Shown: positions 1 to 7,214, numbered from the stretch's first letter. The stretch: 17,264 nt of DNA from CAWDPQ01 sp049642465 (GCA_049642465.1 JBAROV010000042.1:1-17264), one strand, 5' to 3'. Program-made: numbers and translations. Notes: generated by a model not told the origin, from the sequence alone.

Positions 1-16
1 TGGGTCTTTGAGTTTG

Positions 17-81
17 GAGACTAGAGACTAGAGACCAGACCAGAGACCAGAGACCAGACCAGAGACCAGAGACCAGAGACC
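17..81. repeat. 7-bp tandem repeat (GAGACYA words) before rluB
   Basis: Two GAGACTA units (17-30) are followed by GAGACCA units interrupted by 5-bp GACCA units. Bases 31-49 and 50-68 are identical 19-bp blocks, each GAGACCA-GACCA-GAGACCA. The array ends at 81, three bases before the rluB start codon, so it fills the place where a ribosome binding site would sit. No AGGAGG-like motif is present. Whether it is regulatory or neutral expansion cannot be told from one sequence. Confidence 0.9.
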
Positions 82-84
82 GAC

Positions 85-825
85 ATGAGCGCGAGGCTGC
101 AGAAGATTCTCTCCGCGGCGGGCGTCGCCTCGCGACGAGCGGCGGAAATCCTCATTCAGGAAGGTCGGGTCACGGTCAACGGTCAGACCGTCACCGAACT
201 CGGCACGAAGGCGGATCCGGATGTCGACGATGTCCGCGTCGACGGTCGACGGGTCAAGCCTGCCCTTCGACGGCGATACATTCTTCTTTACAAACCTCGA
301 GGCTACATCACCAGCCGATCGGACCCCCAAAGGCGCCCTACCGTGATCGACCTCCTCGAAAAAGGGGGGGTGCGCGAGTACGTCTATCCGGTCGGGCGTC
401 TCGACTATGACTCCGAAGGTTTGCTGCTGCTCACGAGCGACGGGGAACTGGCCGCCCGCCTGACGCATCCCCGGCACGGCGTGGCGCGTGAGTACGAAGC
501 GCGCGTCCGCGGCGTTCCGGATCGCCACGAACTCGAGCGGCTTGCGAAGGGGGTGGTGATCGACGGCCGGCGGACGGCGCCAGCACACGTGACAATCTCC
601 AAGGTCATAGAAGGGGATAGCGGACGAGATGCGGTGCTGTCATTCGAGATTCGCGAGGGGCGTAATCGTCAGGTGCGCAACATGTGCGACGCGATTGGGC
701 ATCCCGTCGTCCGTCTCAAGCGCGTTCGAATTGGCCCGATCTCGGACGAATACATCCGACCCGGGGAGTTCCGGGATCTCACACCGAAGGAAATTGCGGC
801 GCTGAAGAAAAGCGGGTCAGGTTGA
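85..825 (+). CDS. rluB: Pseudouridine synthase, RluB/RsuA family
   Basis: This 246-residue protein should isomerise a specific uridine in 23S rRNA to pseudouridine in the cytoplasm. Residues 3-50 form an S4 RNA-binding domain (LQKILSAAGVASRRAAEILI). The catalytic core carries GRLDYDSEGLLLLTSDG at about 104-120, with the nucleophilic aspartate at D107. The late conserved motif EGRNRQVRNM (191-200) is followed by GHPVVRLKR. Length and motif order match RluB-type enzymes; RluE, RluF and RsuA are close relatives, so the exact target uridine is inferred. The ATG at 85 gives the complete S4 domain, but its upstream sequence is a tandem repeat without a Shine-Dalgarno motif. The 3' end overlaps the convergent hydrolase gene by 9 bases. 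Confidence 0.93.
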   Translation: MSARLQKILSAAGVASRRAAEILIQEGRVTVNGQTVTELGTKADPDVDDVRVDGRRVKPALRRRYILLYKPRGYITSRSDPQRRPTVIDLLEKGGVREYVYPVGRLDYDSEGLLLLTSDGELAARLTHPRHGVAREYEARVRGVPDRHELERLAKGVVIDGRRTAPAHVTISKVIEGDSGRDAVLSFEIREGRNRQVRNMCDAIGHPVVRLKRVRIGPISDEYIRPGEFRDLTPKEIAALKKSGSG

Positions 826-1962
826 AAGCAGTTCCTCCCAGAAGCGCACCAGGTTCCATATTTCACTCAACGTCGGCGGCCGGTCGACCTCGGCGTGCGT
901 GATCAACGGTGTAATGAGGAGGTGAGCGTCGGCACCGCGCCGTCTGAGATCCGCCGACAGCAGCGTCGATTCGACGGCGGGGATCACGTTGTCGTCCATT
1001 CCGTGCAGCAGATAGACGGGGGCTTTTGGCGGCGACGAACGTTCGGGCGACAGCGCGGGATCGCCGCCAAGCGCTGACACGTGCGGCAGCAAGACGGGCC
1101 CGAGGTGTGCAACATCGCGAGTGTTGACGTAGCCCATGAGCGTGCGGGCGGGCTCCGCGAGTTGGCTGGCAAGCGTCCGAGCATGCTCGAACACCGCCGC
1201 GGCTTTGGTTTTGTCGGACATGTCCAGATGCGAGGCGTTGAGAAACTCGAGAATTGCCGTACGCAACGGCTCGACCTGTTCAGCAGGGACGAGGCGATGG
1301 GCGACGCCGAGCAGGATGATGGCGACGCCGTAGTCGTGCGGTGGACGCCGCGACCCGTCCGGCTGATCTCCCGTGCACAGGTAGCGGAGAGTGCGCGGCA
1401 GATCGCCATGCCCCCCGAACGAAAGTACCCACCCGAGAGCAGGGAGTCTGGAGGCGGCCACGATTGACAGACCGCCACCGAAGCTGATCCCGATGATGCC
1501 GATTGCTGTGGGATTGCGAGTGTCTGCGTGTTGAGCCGTCCACCAACGCGCCGCGTCCTCGATCATGTCGGTCGTCCGAGGGGAGACGCTGTAGCGCGCG
1601 AGGTCCGGCAAGCCGACCGAGAGCACCGGGTGCCCCATTCCGGCGAAGTTCCGAGCGAAGCCGTCCAGGCGCGGCTCGTCCACACCCGCGGCGTGAACTC
1701 CAGGTACGAGCAGGATTGGTCGCGCCGAAGTCTTCGACGGGCTGTACAAGCGGCCCGGCAGTGTACCGCCTCGCCACGGGATCGTCAGTCGGGAGTCCTG
1801 CACCGGTTCGGTGCGGGCGTCAGCCAGCGTACGGGCCAGGCCGTGCATCCCCGCCGCGCGAACGACGAAACCGGTAGCCGACAGGTAACCCGTTGATGCG
1901 TACACGCCCAGGCCAACCACGAACAGAAGTGTGGTCAGCCAGAAAAGGGTTCGTCGGCGCAT
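817..1962 (-). CDS. Membrane-anchored alpha/beta hydrolase
   Basis: A 381-residue protein with an N-terminal basic patch (MRRR) and a hydrophobic segment at about 7-24, which acts as a signal anchor or signal peptide, so the catalytic part probably faces the periplasm. The fold is alpha/beta hydrolase: the nucleophile elbow GISFGG puts the serine at S160, HGMDDNVIP (320-328) supplies the acid at D323 or D324, and ITHAEVD places the histidine at H356. An oxyanion-region motif LLVPGVHAAG lies at 84-93. The substrate is not recognisable; esterase or peptidase-like relatives are possible. The gene is divergent from cmk with only 21 bp between start codons. It has no Shine-Dalgarno, but a TATTAT hexamer lies 5 nt upstream of its ATG. 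Confidence 0.85.
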   Translation of the reverse strand: MRRRTLFWLTTLLFVVGLGVYASTGYLSATGFVVRAAGMHGLARTLADARTEPVQDSRLTIPWRGGTLPGRLYSPSKTSARPILLVPGVHAAGVDEPRLDGFARNFAGMGHPVLSVGLPDLARYSVSPRTTDMIEDAARWWTAQHADTRNPTAIGIIGISFGGGLSIVAASRLPALGWVLSFGGHGDLPRTLRYLCTGDQPDGSRRPPHDYGVAIILLGVAHRLVPAEQVEPLRTAILEFLNASHLDMSDKTKAAAVFEHARTLASQLAEPARTLMGYVNTRDVAHLGPVLLPHVSALGGDPALSPERSSPPKAPVYLLHGMDDNVIPAVESTLLSADLRRRGADAHLLITPLITHAEVDRPPTLSEIWNLVRFWEELLST

Positions 1963-1966
1963 GGAG

Positions 1967-1973
1967 GATAATA
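1967..1973. promoter_or_regulatory. Candidate symmetric -10 element shared by hydrolase and cmk
   Basis: In the 21-bp gap between divergent start codons, the plus strand reads GATAAT at 1967-1972 and the minus strand reads TATTAT at 1968-1973. Both differ from the TATAAT consensus by one base. The minus-strand hexamer ends 5 nt before the hydrolase ATG; the plus-strand one ends 11 nt before the cmk ATG. No strong -35 was seen on either side (TTAGTG is the best for the minus strand). This is inference from motif position. Confidence 0.4.
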
Positions 1974-1983
1974 ACCAACGCGG

Positions 1984-2652
1984 ATGAAATCACTAATCAT
2001 TGCCATCGACGGCCCCTCGGGGGCGGGGAAGGGGACGGTGGCGCGCGCCGTTGCGGCGCGGCTTGGTTACCGCCACCTCGACACCGGCGCGATGTATCGG
2101 GCCGTCGCGTGGAAAGCCCTGCGCGAGGGGATTGACTTGTCGGACGAAGGTCGCGTCGCGGCGCTCGCGGCAGGGGCGTCGTTCGTGCTGGACGACACCC
2201 GCGTGCTGATTGACGATGACGATGTGACGCGCGCCATCCGTACTCCGGAAATCGACCGCGCCGCCACCTCAGTTGCGCGGCTGACGGCCGTGCGACGAGA
2301 GCTCGTGGCCAAGCAGCGCGCCATCGGAGCCGGCGGCGCGATCGTCATGGAAGGTCGCGACATCGGCACCGTCGTCTTTCCCGATGCGGCTGTCAAAATC
2401 TACCTCGACGCCTCTCCGGAAGAACGCGCGAAACGTCGCGCCAGCGATCCCGCACATGCCGCATCGGCGTCCCGGGGGTTGAACGACGTCGCGACCGCGC
2501 TTGCCGAGCGCGATCGAAATGACTCGACCCGTACCGATTCCCCGCTCACACGTGCGGCAGATGCCGTCCACATCGAAACGACCGGGCAGTCGATTGACGC
2601 GGTGGTCGATCGCGTCCTGGATGTGGTTCGTCGAGCGTCCGAGAAACGCTGA
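1984..2652 (+). CDS. cmk: Cytidylate kinase
   Basis: This 222-residue enzyme phosphorylates CMP and dCMP with ATP in pyrimidine nucleotide salvage and recycling. The P-loop GPSGAGKGT spans residues 10-18, the NMP-binding DTGAMYR motif 33-39, the EGRDIGTVVFP motif 123-133, and the C-terminal RDRNDSTRTDSPL motif 176-188, all hallmarks of bacterial Cmk. Length is typical. The ATG at 1984 follows a GGAGG at 1963-1967, which is rather distant (16 nt), so initiation may rely on a short or absent leader instead. In many bacteria cmk is followed by rpsA; here the propeller and DUF6335 genes intervene. Confidence 0.96.
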   Translation: MKSLIIAIDGPSGAGKGTVARAVAARLGYRHLDTGAMYRAVAWKALREGIDLSDEGRVAALAAGASFVLDDTRVLIDDDDVTRAIRTPEIDRAATSVARLTAVRRELVAKQRAIGAGGAIVMEGRDIGTVVFPDAAVKIYLDASPEERAKRRASDPAHAASASRGLNDVATALAERDRNDSTRTDSPLTRAADAVHIETTGQSIDAVVDRVLDVVRRASEKR

Positions 2653-2696
2653 AGCCATCTCTGACGTAAGAGAGTGGCAAGTGGAGGATCCCCCGC

Positions 2697-4001
2697 GTGT
2701 GTCGCACACCCTTGATTTTGGCGTTTGCCGCCCTCACGATTGCCTCTGCCGCTCAAAAACCGGGCGGCTCTGCCGCTCAGCCACCGATCGGCCAGCGGTT
2801 CTGGCCACAGTGGCGCGGGCCTCACGCCTCTGGCATTTCTCGCACCGCCCAGCCCCCGGTCGAGTGGAGTGAAACGAAGAACATCCGCTGGAAGATCGAG
2901 CTGCCTGGCCGGGGCGCTGCAACTCCGGTGATTTGGGGGGATCGCGTGTACGTGCCGACGGCGGTGCCCGCCGACCGCACGGCGGGCGTTCGCAGCGTGC
3001 ATCGCTTTGTCGTGATGGCGATCAACCGGAAAGACGGCTCAATCGCCTGGCAGCGGACTGCGAAGGAAGAGGCGCCGCACGAGGGCACGCACCAGGAGTT
3101 CGGGACGATGGCGTCCCCGTCGGCCGTGACGGATGGGGAACACGTCATCGTGTCGTTCGAATCGCGCGGCATCTTTGCGTACGACATGAATGGCGCGCCG
3201 GTCTGGCAGAAGGATCTCGGCGACAAGCGGATGCGCAACGAGTTCGGCGAAGGGTCCAGCCCGGCGCTCCACAACGACAAGCTCTTTGTCGTGTGGGATC
3301 ACCAAGGGGAGTCGTTCATCGCGGCGTTGAACAAACGAACCGGGCAGGAAATCTGGCGAACCAAACGTGACGAGATCGACAGCTGGTCCACGCCGCTCGT
3401 CGTCGAACATGACGGCCGGGCGCAGGTGATCACCGGTGCGATGCGCGGCGTTCGCTCCTACGATGCCGAGACGGGACAAGTCGTGTGGGAAACCGGCGGC
3501 CTGACGATGAATCCGATTCCGTCCCCGGTTGCCGCTGATGGTCTCGTGATCCTGATGAGCGGTTTCCGCGGGAACAGTCTCAAAGCAATCCGTCTGGCAG
3601 ATGCCAAGGGAGCGGTAACCGGGGCGCCTGCGATTGCCTGGACGCTCGATCGCGATACGCCGTACGTTCCTTCGCCGCTGCTCTACGATGGCACGCTCTA
3701 TTTCATGAAGAGCAACAACGCACTCATCAGCGCGTTCGACGCAAAAACAGGCAAACCCTACTATCAGGCGCAGCGAATCGAGGCGTTGCCAGGCAATGTG
3801 TTCGCGTCACCCGTTGGCGCGGCCGGGCGGGTGTACGTGCTCGGGCAGGAAGGGACAGCCGTTGTGCTCAAGCACGGTCCGACGCTCGACCTGCTCGGGA
3901 CGAACAAACTTGACGATCGGTTCGACGCGTCTCCCGCATTGGTCGATCGGGAGATGTACTTGCGAGGTTACAAGAATCTGTATTGCGTCGCAGAGAAGTG
4001 A
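2697..4001 (+). CDS. Exported PQQ-like beta-propeller repeat protein
   Basis: A 434-residue protein starting with GTG at 2697, supported by GGAGG at 2683-2687 (9-nt spacing) and by the signal peptide that begins there (hydrophobic about 5-18, likely cleavage near ASAAQ). The mature part opens with WPQWRGPHASG (36-46), a motif typical of secreted PQQ-binding-like propellers, and continues with repeated blade motifs such as ATPVIWGDRVYV, WSTPLVVEHDGR, YDAETGQVVWE and FDAKTGKPYYQ. Such proteins are common in Acidobacteriota and Planctomycetota. Many do not bind PQQ, and no dehydrogenase catalytic motif was recognised, so an enzymatic role is not claimed. It sits 44 bp after cmk on the same strand and may be cotranscribed. 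Confidence 0.87.
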   Translation: MCRTPLILAFAALTIASAAQKPGGSAAQPPIGQRFWPQWRGPHASGISRTAQPPVEWSETKNIRWKIELPGRGAATPVIWGDRVYVPTAVPADRTAGVRSVHRFVVMAINRKDGSIAWQRTAKEEAPHEGTHQEFGTMASPSAVTDGEHVIVSFESRGIFAYDMNGAPVWQKDLGDKRMRNEFGEGSSPALHNDKLFVVWDHQGESFIAALNKRTGQEIWRTKRDEIDSWSTPLVVEHDGRAQVITGAMRGVRSYDAETGQVVWETGGLTMNPIPSPVAADGLVILMSGFRGNSLKAIRLADAKGAVTGAPAIAWTLDRDTPYVPSPLLYDGTLYFMKSNNALISAFDAKTGKPYYQAQRIEALPGNVFASPVGAAGRVYVLGQEGTAVVLKHGPTLDLLGTNKLDDRFDASPALVDREMYLRGYKNLYCVAEK

Positions 4002-4038
4002 CGGTCTTCGGTTTTTAGTCGCGACCAGACCCAAGACC
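4002..4038. repeat. Degenerate 7-bp words and inverted repeat between convergent genes
   Basis: The whole gap between the convergent propeller and DUF6335 genes can be cut into 7-bp words: CGGTCTT, CGGTTTT, TAGTCGC, GACCAGA, CCCAAGA. GGTCTT (4003-4008) and AAGACC (4033-4038) are inverted copies and could form a weak bidirectional terminator, with T5 at 4012-4016 inside the loop. TAGTCGC is the reverse complement of GCGACTA, the unit repeated at 6775-6788. The terminator function is low confidence; the word structure is visible directly. Confidence 0.45.
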
Positions 4039-4820
4039 TACTCGCGATCGCGATAATCGTCTGACGACGCCGGATCGAGCTCCCATCGATGCCGATCGCG
4101 TTCAGCGATCTTGTCGGCCGCTTTCAACTCTTCGTTGTCCTGATACTCCACGCCGAGCGCGCGGCCAATGTCGTCCACACGATCCTGATCGGGTGTCGGG
4201 TTGTCGCCTCCGGGCGCTTCGTCTCCCACCGAATACGCGTCTTCCCAATCGGCATCGACGTCGCCACCGGTCAGTTCGGGACTGGTTTCGTGGTGTTCCT
4301 TCCTCGCCTCCTGCATCTCCTGACGCCCCGACCGCGCGGCTGACGCCGTGCGACGATTCGGGTCGAGGCTCGACGGGGGACTCGGCACCGTTTCGTCGAG
4401 TTCTCGAAGCTGACGGCGGGCGCGTTCGAGGCCGGGAGCGCGGCGCAGGCCTCCCGCCCCTGCGGGCGTTCCGGTGGAGCGTTTCGTCGGCATTGGGTTG
4501 GTTGGGCCCTGACGGGTCCGTCCCGTTTCTGGCGTCTGCGACAGGGTTTCCTCGCGTCCCGTGCCGCCCACTATGCGCTTCGTCCGGCCCTTGCGGGAGG
4601 CGGCGGCGCGTTTTCCTGTCCTCGGAGGGTTCTTCGCCCGCTTGCGAGCCGCTTTGCCCCGCGGCGTCCGGGCTCCTGCCGTTTTGCGCCGTCCGCCCGC
4701 GCCTCGGGCCTTTGCCCGACGCCTCGCTCCCGCCCGCTTGGACGACGGCGGACGCCGCGCCCCCCGTGACTTTCGGGAGGTACCGCCTCTGGTCGCACGT
4801 TTCCGGGTCTTCTTCGCCAT
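4038..4820 (-). CDS. DUF6335 family protein with long basic N-terminal tail
   Basis: A 260-residue protein with strongly segregated charge. The first 89 residues contain no Asp or Glu, and 36 of the first 82 are Lys or Arg, in Ala/Gly/Pro-rich sequence like histone H1-type or nucleoid-associated tails. Residues 90-180 are polar and probably disordered. The C-terminal block (about 184-257), with TGGDVDADWEDAYSVGDEA, GGDNPTPDQD, DIGRALGVEYQDNEEL and RDRHRWELDP, matches my recollection of DUF6335, a domain of unknown function known from cyanobacteria and other bacteria. The ATG at 4820 is preceded by GAGGGA about 9 nt upstream. Antisense ORFs of 223 and 105 codons are composition shadows. The gene is divergent from rpsA. 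Nucleic acid binding by the tail is inference. Confidence 0.8.
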   Translation of the reverse strand: MAKKTRKRATRGGTSRKSRGARRPPSSKRAGARRRAKARGAGGRRKTAGARTPRGKAARKRAKNPPRTGKRAAASRKGRTKRIVGGTGREETLSQTPETGRTRQGPTNPMPTKRSTGTPAGAGGLRRAPGLERARRQLRELDETVPSPPSSLDPNRRTASAARSGRQEMQEARKEHHETSPELTGGDVDADWEDAYSVGDEAPGGDNPTPDQDRVDDIGRALGVEYQDNEELKAADKIAERDRHRWELDPASSDDYRDRE

Positions 4821-4860
4821 CGTCGTGGTCCCTCTTGATGCAGGAGCGGGTTGGTCGAGT

Positions 4861-4890
4861 TTGACTGTATTCCCCTAAGTGATGTATCTT
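4861..4890 (+). promoter_or_regulatory. Candidate sigma70-type promoter for rpsA
   Basis: TTGACT (4861-4866) and TATCTT (4885-4890) are separated by 18 bp, in an AT-richer patch between the divergent DUF6335 and rpsA genes. Each hexamer keeps most of the consensus. Transcription from here would give rpsA a leader of roughly 135-140 nt. No other pair of comparable quality was seen in this 215-bp gap. Confidence 0.5.
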
Positions 4891-4932
4891 CTATTGCTTA
4901 TCGCAACACAAGCGATTGCAGACTAGGGCCTC

Positions 4933-5004
4933 GGCGCGTGATGAATCGCCCGCGCCAGAGCCGTTGGGATGGAAACTTTCAGCCCGCCGGAGCTGAGATC
5001 CGGC
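4933..5004 (+). promoter_or_regulatory. rpsA leader with two potential stem-loops
   Basis: GGCGCG (4933-4938) can pair with CGCGCC (4951-4956) across a 12-nt loop. GCCGGA (4986-4991) can pair with TCCGGC (4999-5004) across a 7-nt loop. The second stem ends 12 nt before the GAGGAGGA Shine-Dalgarno (5017-5024). In E. coli, S1 autoregulates its own translation through leader structure. A similar role here is inference only. Confidence 0.35.
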
Positions 5005-5035
5005 AGAAGTTCGATCGAGGAGGACTAGGTTCCGC

Positions 5036-6766
5036 ATGGCAACAGACAATTCGCGTCAGAGCACAATCAAAGGAGGTGGCGCACTCGACGATCAGGTTGA
5101 TCCACAAGAATACGCACGCCTTCTGGACCTTTACGATAGCAGCTTCCGCAACATCGCGGAAGGCGAAGTCGTCAAGGGCACCGTTCTCAAAGTCACCCCA
5201 TCAGAAGTCATCGTCGACGTCGGCTACAAGTCCGAAGGCATCATCCCCATCGATGAGTTCGTCGATGAAACCGGCCAGATCACGGTTCAGCCGGGCGACA
5301 CGGTAGACGTGCTGCTCGAGCGGACCGAGGATCGCGAGGGCTATGTCGTGCTCTCGCGCGAAAAAGCCGAGAAGATGAAGATCTGGGACGAAGTCGAGAA
5401 GGCCTACGCCGAGCGCAAGGTCGTGATCGGCCGAGTCATCGAGCGAATCAAGGGCGGTCTCGCCGTGGACATTGGTGTCCGCGCGTTTCTTCCCGGTTCG
5501 CAGATTGACGTCCGTCCCGTCCGGAATCTCGACGCGTTGCGCGGCCAGGAACTGCGGATGCGCGTCATCAAAGTCAACAAGAAGCGCGGCAACATCGTGC
5601 TTTCCCGCAAGGTTCTGCTCGAAGAGGAGAACGCGGAGAAGAAGAAGCACACGCTCGATACGCTGGCTGAGGGCAAGGTGCTCACCGGCGTGGTGAAGAA
5701 CATTACGGACTACGGCGCATTCATCGATCTTGGCGGCATCGATGGCCTGCTCCACATTACCGACATGTCGTGGGGCCGCGTCTCGCACCCATCGGAGCTG
5801 TTCAAGGTCAACGACGAGATCGACGTGATCGTCCTCAAATACGATCCGTCAACCGAGCGCGTCTCCTTGGGCCACAAGCAGCTCAAGAACGATCCGTGGT
5901 CGAACGTGATCGAACGCTACCCCGTCGGGGCGCGGATGAGCGGCAAGGTCGTGAGTCTGACCGATTACGGCGCCTTCGTGGAGTTGGAGCCGGGTGTCGA
6001 AGGGCTGATCCACGTCAGCGAAATGTCGTGGAGCAAGCGCGTCAAGCACCCGTCGAAGATTTTGAATGTCGGCGACACGGTGGACGCGATGGTGCTTGGC
6101 GTCGATCCGGGAGCGCGGCGCATTTCGCTGGGCCTGAAGCAGGTCGAAAGCAATCCGTGGCACGAACTGTCGGAGAAGTACCCAATCGGCACCACGATCA
6201 CCGGCAAGGTACGGAACCTGACCGAATTCGGCGCGTTCGTGGAAGTCGAAGAAGGGATCGACGGGTTAATCCACATCTCCGACATGTCGTGGAGCAAACG
6301 GCTCAAACATCCATCCGAGGTCTTGAAGAAGGGAGACACGGTCGAGGCGATGGTGCTCAACATCGACGCCGAAAACCAGCGTCTCTCCCTGGGGCTGAAG
6401 CAGCTTCAGACCGATGTATGGGACGAGTTCTTCTCTCAGCACAACGTCGGTGACATCGTCGAAGGCAAGGTTGTCCGCCTGACGAACTTCGGCGCGTTCG
6501 TCGAGCTGGCGGAAGGGATCGAAGGTCTGATCCACGTGTCGGAGTTCGATGATTCGCATCACGCCGGCAAGGAAGAGAAGCTCGAGTTGAAGGTCGGCGA
6601 GAGCTATCAGATGAAGATCATCAAGCTCATTCCCACCGAACGAAAAGTCGGTCTCAGCATTCGCGCGCTGAAGAGCGACGAGTTCCGCGCCGATTGGGAG
6701 GCGTACACCGAGACGACGGGACGGCAGGAAGTGACGCTCGGGGATCACTTCAAGCACCAGAGCTAG
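5036..6766 (+). CDS. rpsA: 30S ribosomal protein S1
   Basis: A 576-residue protein with six S1 (OB-fold) RNA-binding domains at about 42-108, 127-192, 213-281, 298-368, 385-455 and 472-543. Domains 3-6 show the strong S1 signature, such as ITDYGAFIDLGGIDGLLHIT, LTDYGAFVELEPGVEGLIHV and LTEFGAFVEVEEGIDGLIHI, while 1 and 2 are the divergent ribosome-docking type. S1 delivers structured or weak-Shine-Dalgarno mRNAs to the 30S subunit. Six domains and length near the proteobacterial protein (557 residues) indicate a full-length copy. The start is fixed by GAGGAGGA at 5017-5024, 11 nt before ATG. The ihf-like gene follows 53 bp downstream. Confidence 0.96.
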   Translation: MATDNSRQSTIKGGGALDDQVDPQEYARLLDLYDSSFRNIAEGEVVKGTVLKVTPSEVIVDVGYKSEGIIPIDEFVDETGQITVQPGDTVDVLLERTEDREGYVVLSREKAEKMKIWDEVEKAYAERKVVIGRVIERIKGGLAVDIGVRAFLPGSQIDVRPVRNLDALRGQELRMRVIKVNKKRGNIVLSRKVLLEEENAEKKKHTLDTLAEGKVLTGVVKNITDYGAFIDLGGIDGLLHITDMSWGRVSHPSELFKVNDEIDVIVLKYDPSTERVSLGHKQLKNDPWSNVIERYPVGARMSGKVVSLTDYGAFVELEPGVEGLIHVSEMSWSKRVKHPSKILNVGDTVDAMVLGVDPGARRISLGLKQVESNPWHELSEKYPIGTTITGKVRNLTEFGAFVEVEEGIDGLIHISDMSWSKRLKHPSEVLKKGDTVEAMVLNIDAENQRLSLGLKQLQTDVWDEFFSQHNVGDIVEGKVVRLTNFGAFVELAEGIEGLIHVSEFDDSHHAGKEEKLELKVGESYQMKIIKLIPTERKVGLSIRALKSDEFRADWEAYTETTGRQEVTLGDHFKHQS

Positions 6767-6767
6767 A

Positions 6768-6802
6768 CCGACTGGCGACTAGCGACTAACGACTAGCGAC
6801 TG
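6768..6802. repeat. Five 7-bp tandem units (NCGACTR) between rpsA and ihf-like gene
   Basis: Units read CCGACTG, GCGACTA, GCGACTA, ACGACTA, GCGACTG with no spacer, starting right after the rpsA stop and ending 5 bases before the GGAGGG Shine-Dalgarno of the next gene. The GCGACTA unit differs by one base from the GAGACTA units before rluB. Confidence 0.9.
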
Positions 6803-6819
6803 TCAGCGGAGGGACCGTT

Positions 6820-7179
6820 ATGAATACTGGCAGCATGACCAAGGCGGAACTCGTCGAGGAAGTATCGCGCGTGTCCGACCTCACCAAGAAGCACTCCGAG
6901 GTGATTGTCGACACCGTGTTCAAGAGCATCATCGATGCCTTGCACCGGGGCGAGAAGATCGAGCTTCGCGGGTTTGGCAGCTTCCGGCTGCGGCGTCGCG
7001 AGCCGCGCAAGGGGCGGAATCCGAAGACCGGGGACAAGGTGGACGTGCCGCCAAAGAAGGTCCCGTACTTCAAACCCGGCAAGGAACTCAAAGAGCTGAT
7101 CAACAAGGAGTCGGAAACGCCGGCTCCCGTTGCGAATACACCGCCGGTATCCGTGGATCCCGATATCGCCGGAGTCTGA
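6820..7179 (+). CDS. Integration host factor / HU family DNA-binding protein
   Basis: A 119-residue nucleoid protein that would bend DNA as a dimer. The N-terminal helices (MTKAELVEEVSRVSDLTKKH), GFGSF at 51-55, and the beta-arm motif GRNPKTG at 65-71, with the intercalating proline at P68, are all present, followed by VPYFKPGKELKELIN. The position directly after rpsA matches where ihfB (beta subunit) lies in many bacteria, so an IHF-beta role is likely, but HU cannot be excluded and no partner subunit is visible. The ATG at 6820 has GGAGGG 6 nt upstream, favouring it over the ATG at 6835. Residues 97-119 form a Pro/Ala/Val-rich tail beyond the usual end of the family. Confidence 0.93.
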   Translation: MNTGSMTKAELVEEVSRVSDLTKKHSEVIVDTVFKSIIDALHRGEKIELRGFGSFRLRRREPRKGRNPKTGDKVDVPPKKVPYFKPGKELKELINKESETPAPVANTPPVSVDPDIAGV

Positions 7180-7214
7180 AAGGGAAAAGGTCTCCCTTTT
7201 CCCTTTTCCCTTTC
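7179..7214. repeat. Perfect 12-bp hairpin made of 7-bp CCCTTTT words
   Basis: AAAGGGAAAAGG (7179-7190) pairs perfectly with CCTTTTCCCTTT (7195-7206) around a TCTC loop. The right side is CCCTTTT, CCCTTTT, CCCTTTC at a strict 7-bp period (7194-7214). The stem begins in the last base of the ihf-like stop codon and the pyrimidine run ends 2 bases before the next ATG. It could attenuate or terminate transcription, or hide translation signals. There is no classical U-tract after the stem. Confidence 0.8.

Noticed and set aside
17..81. CRISPR array before rluB
   Set aside because: Units are 5-7 bp with no unique spacers and there are no cas genes; it is a simple tandem repeat.
4193..4878. Plus-strand ORFs of 223 and 105 codons opposite the DUF6335 gene
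   Set aside because: They are Arg/Pro/Ser-rich composition shadows with no family motif. The minus strand gives a recognisable DUF6335 domain and a plausible Shine-Dalgarno.
5770..6453. Alternative-frame ORF of 227 codons inside rpsA
   Set aside because: It lies wholly within the S1 repeats in another frame and its translation is a low-complexity Arg/Gly shadow.
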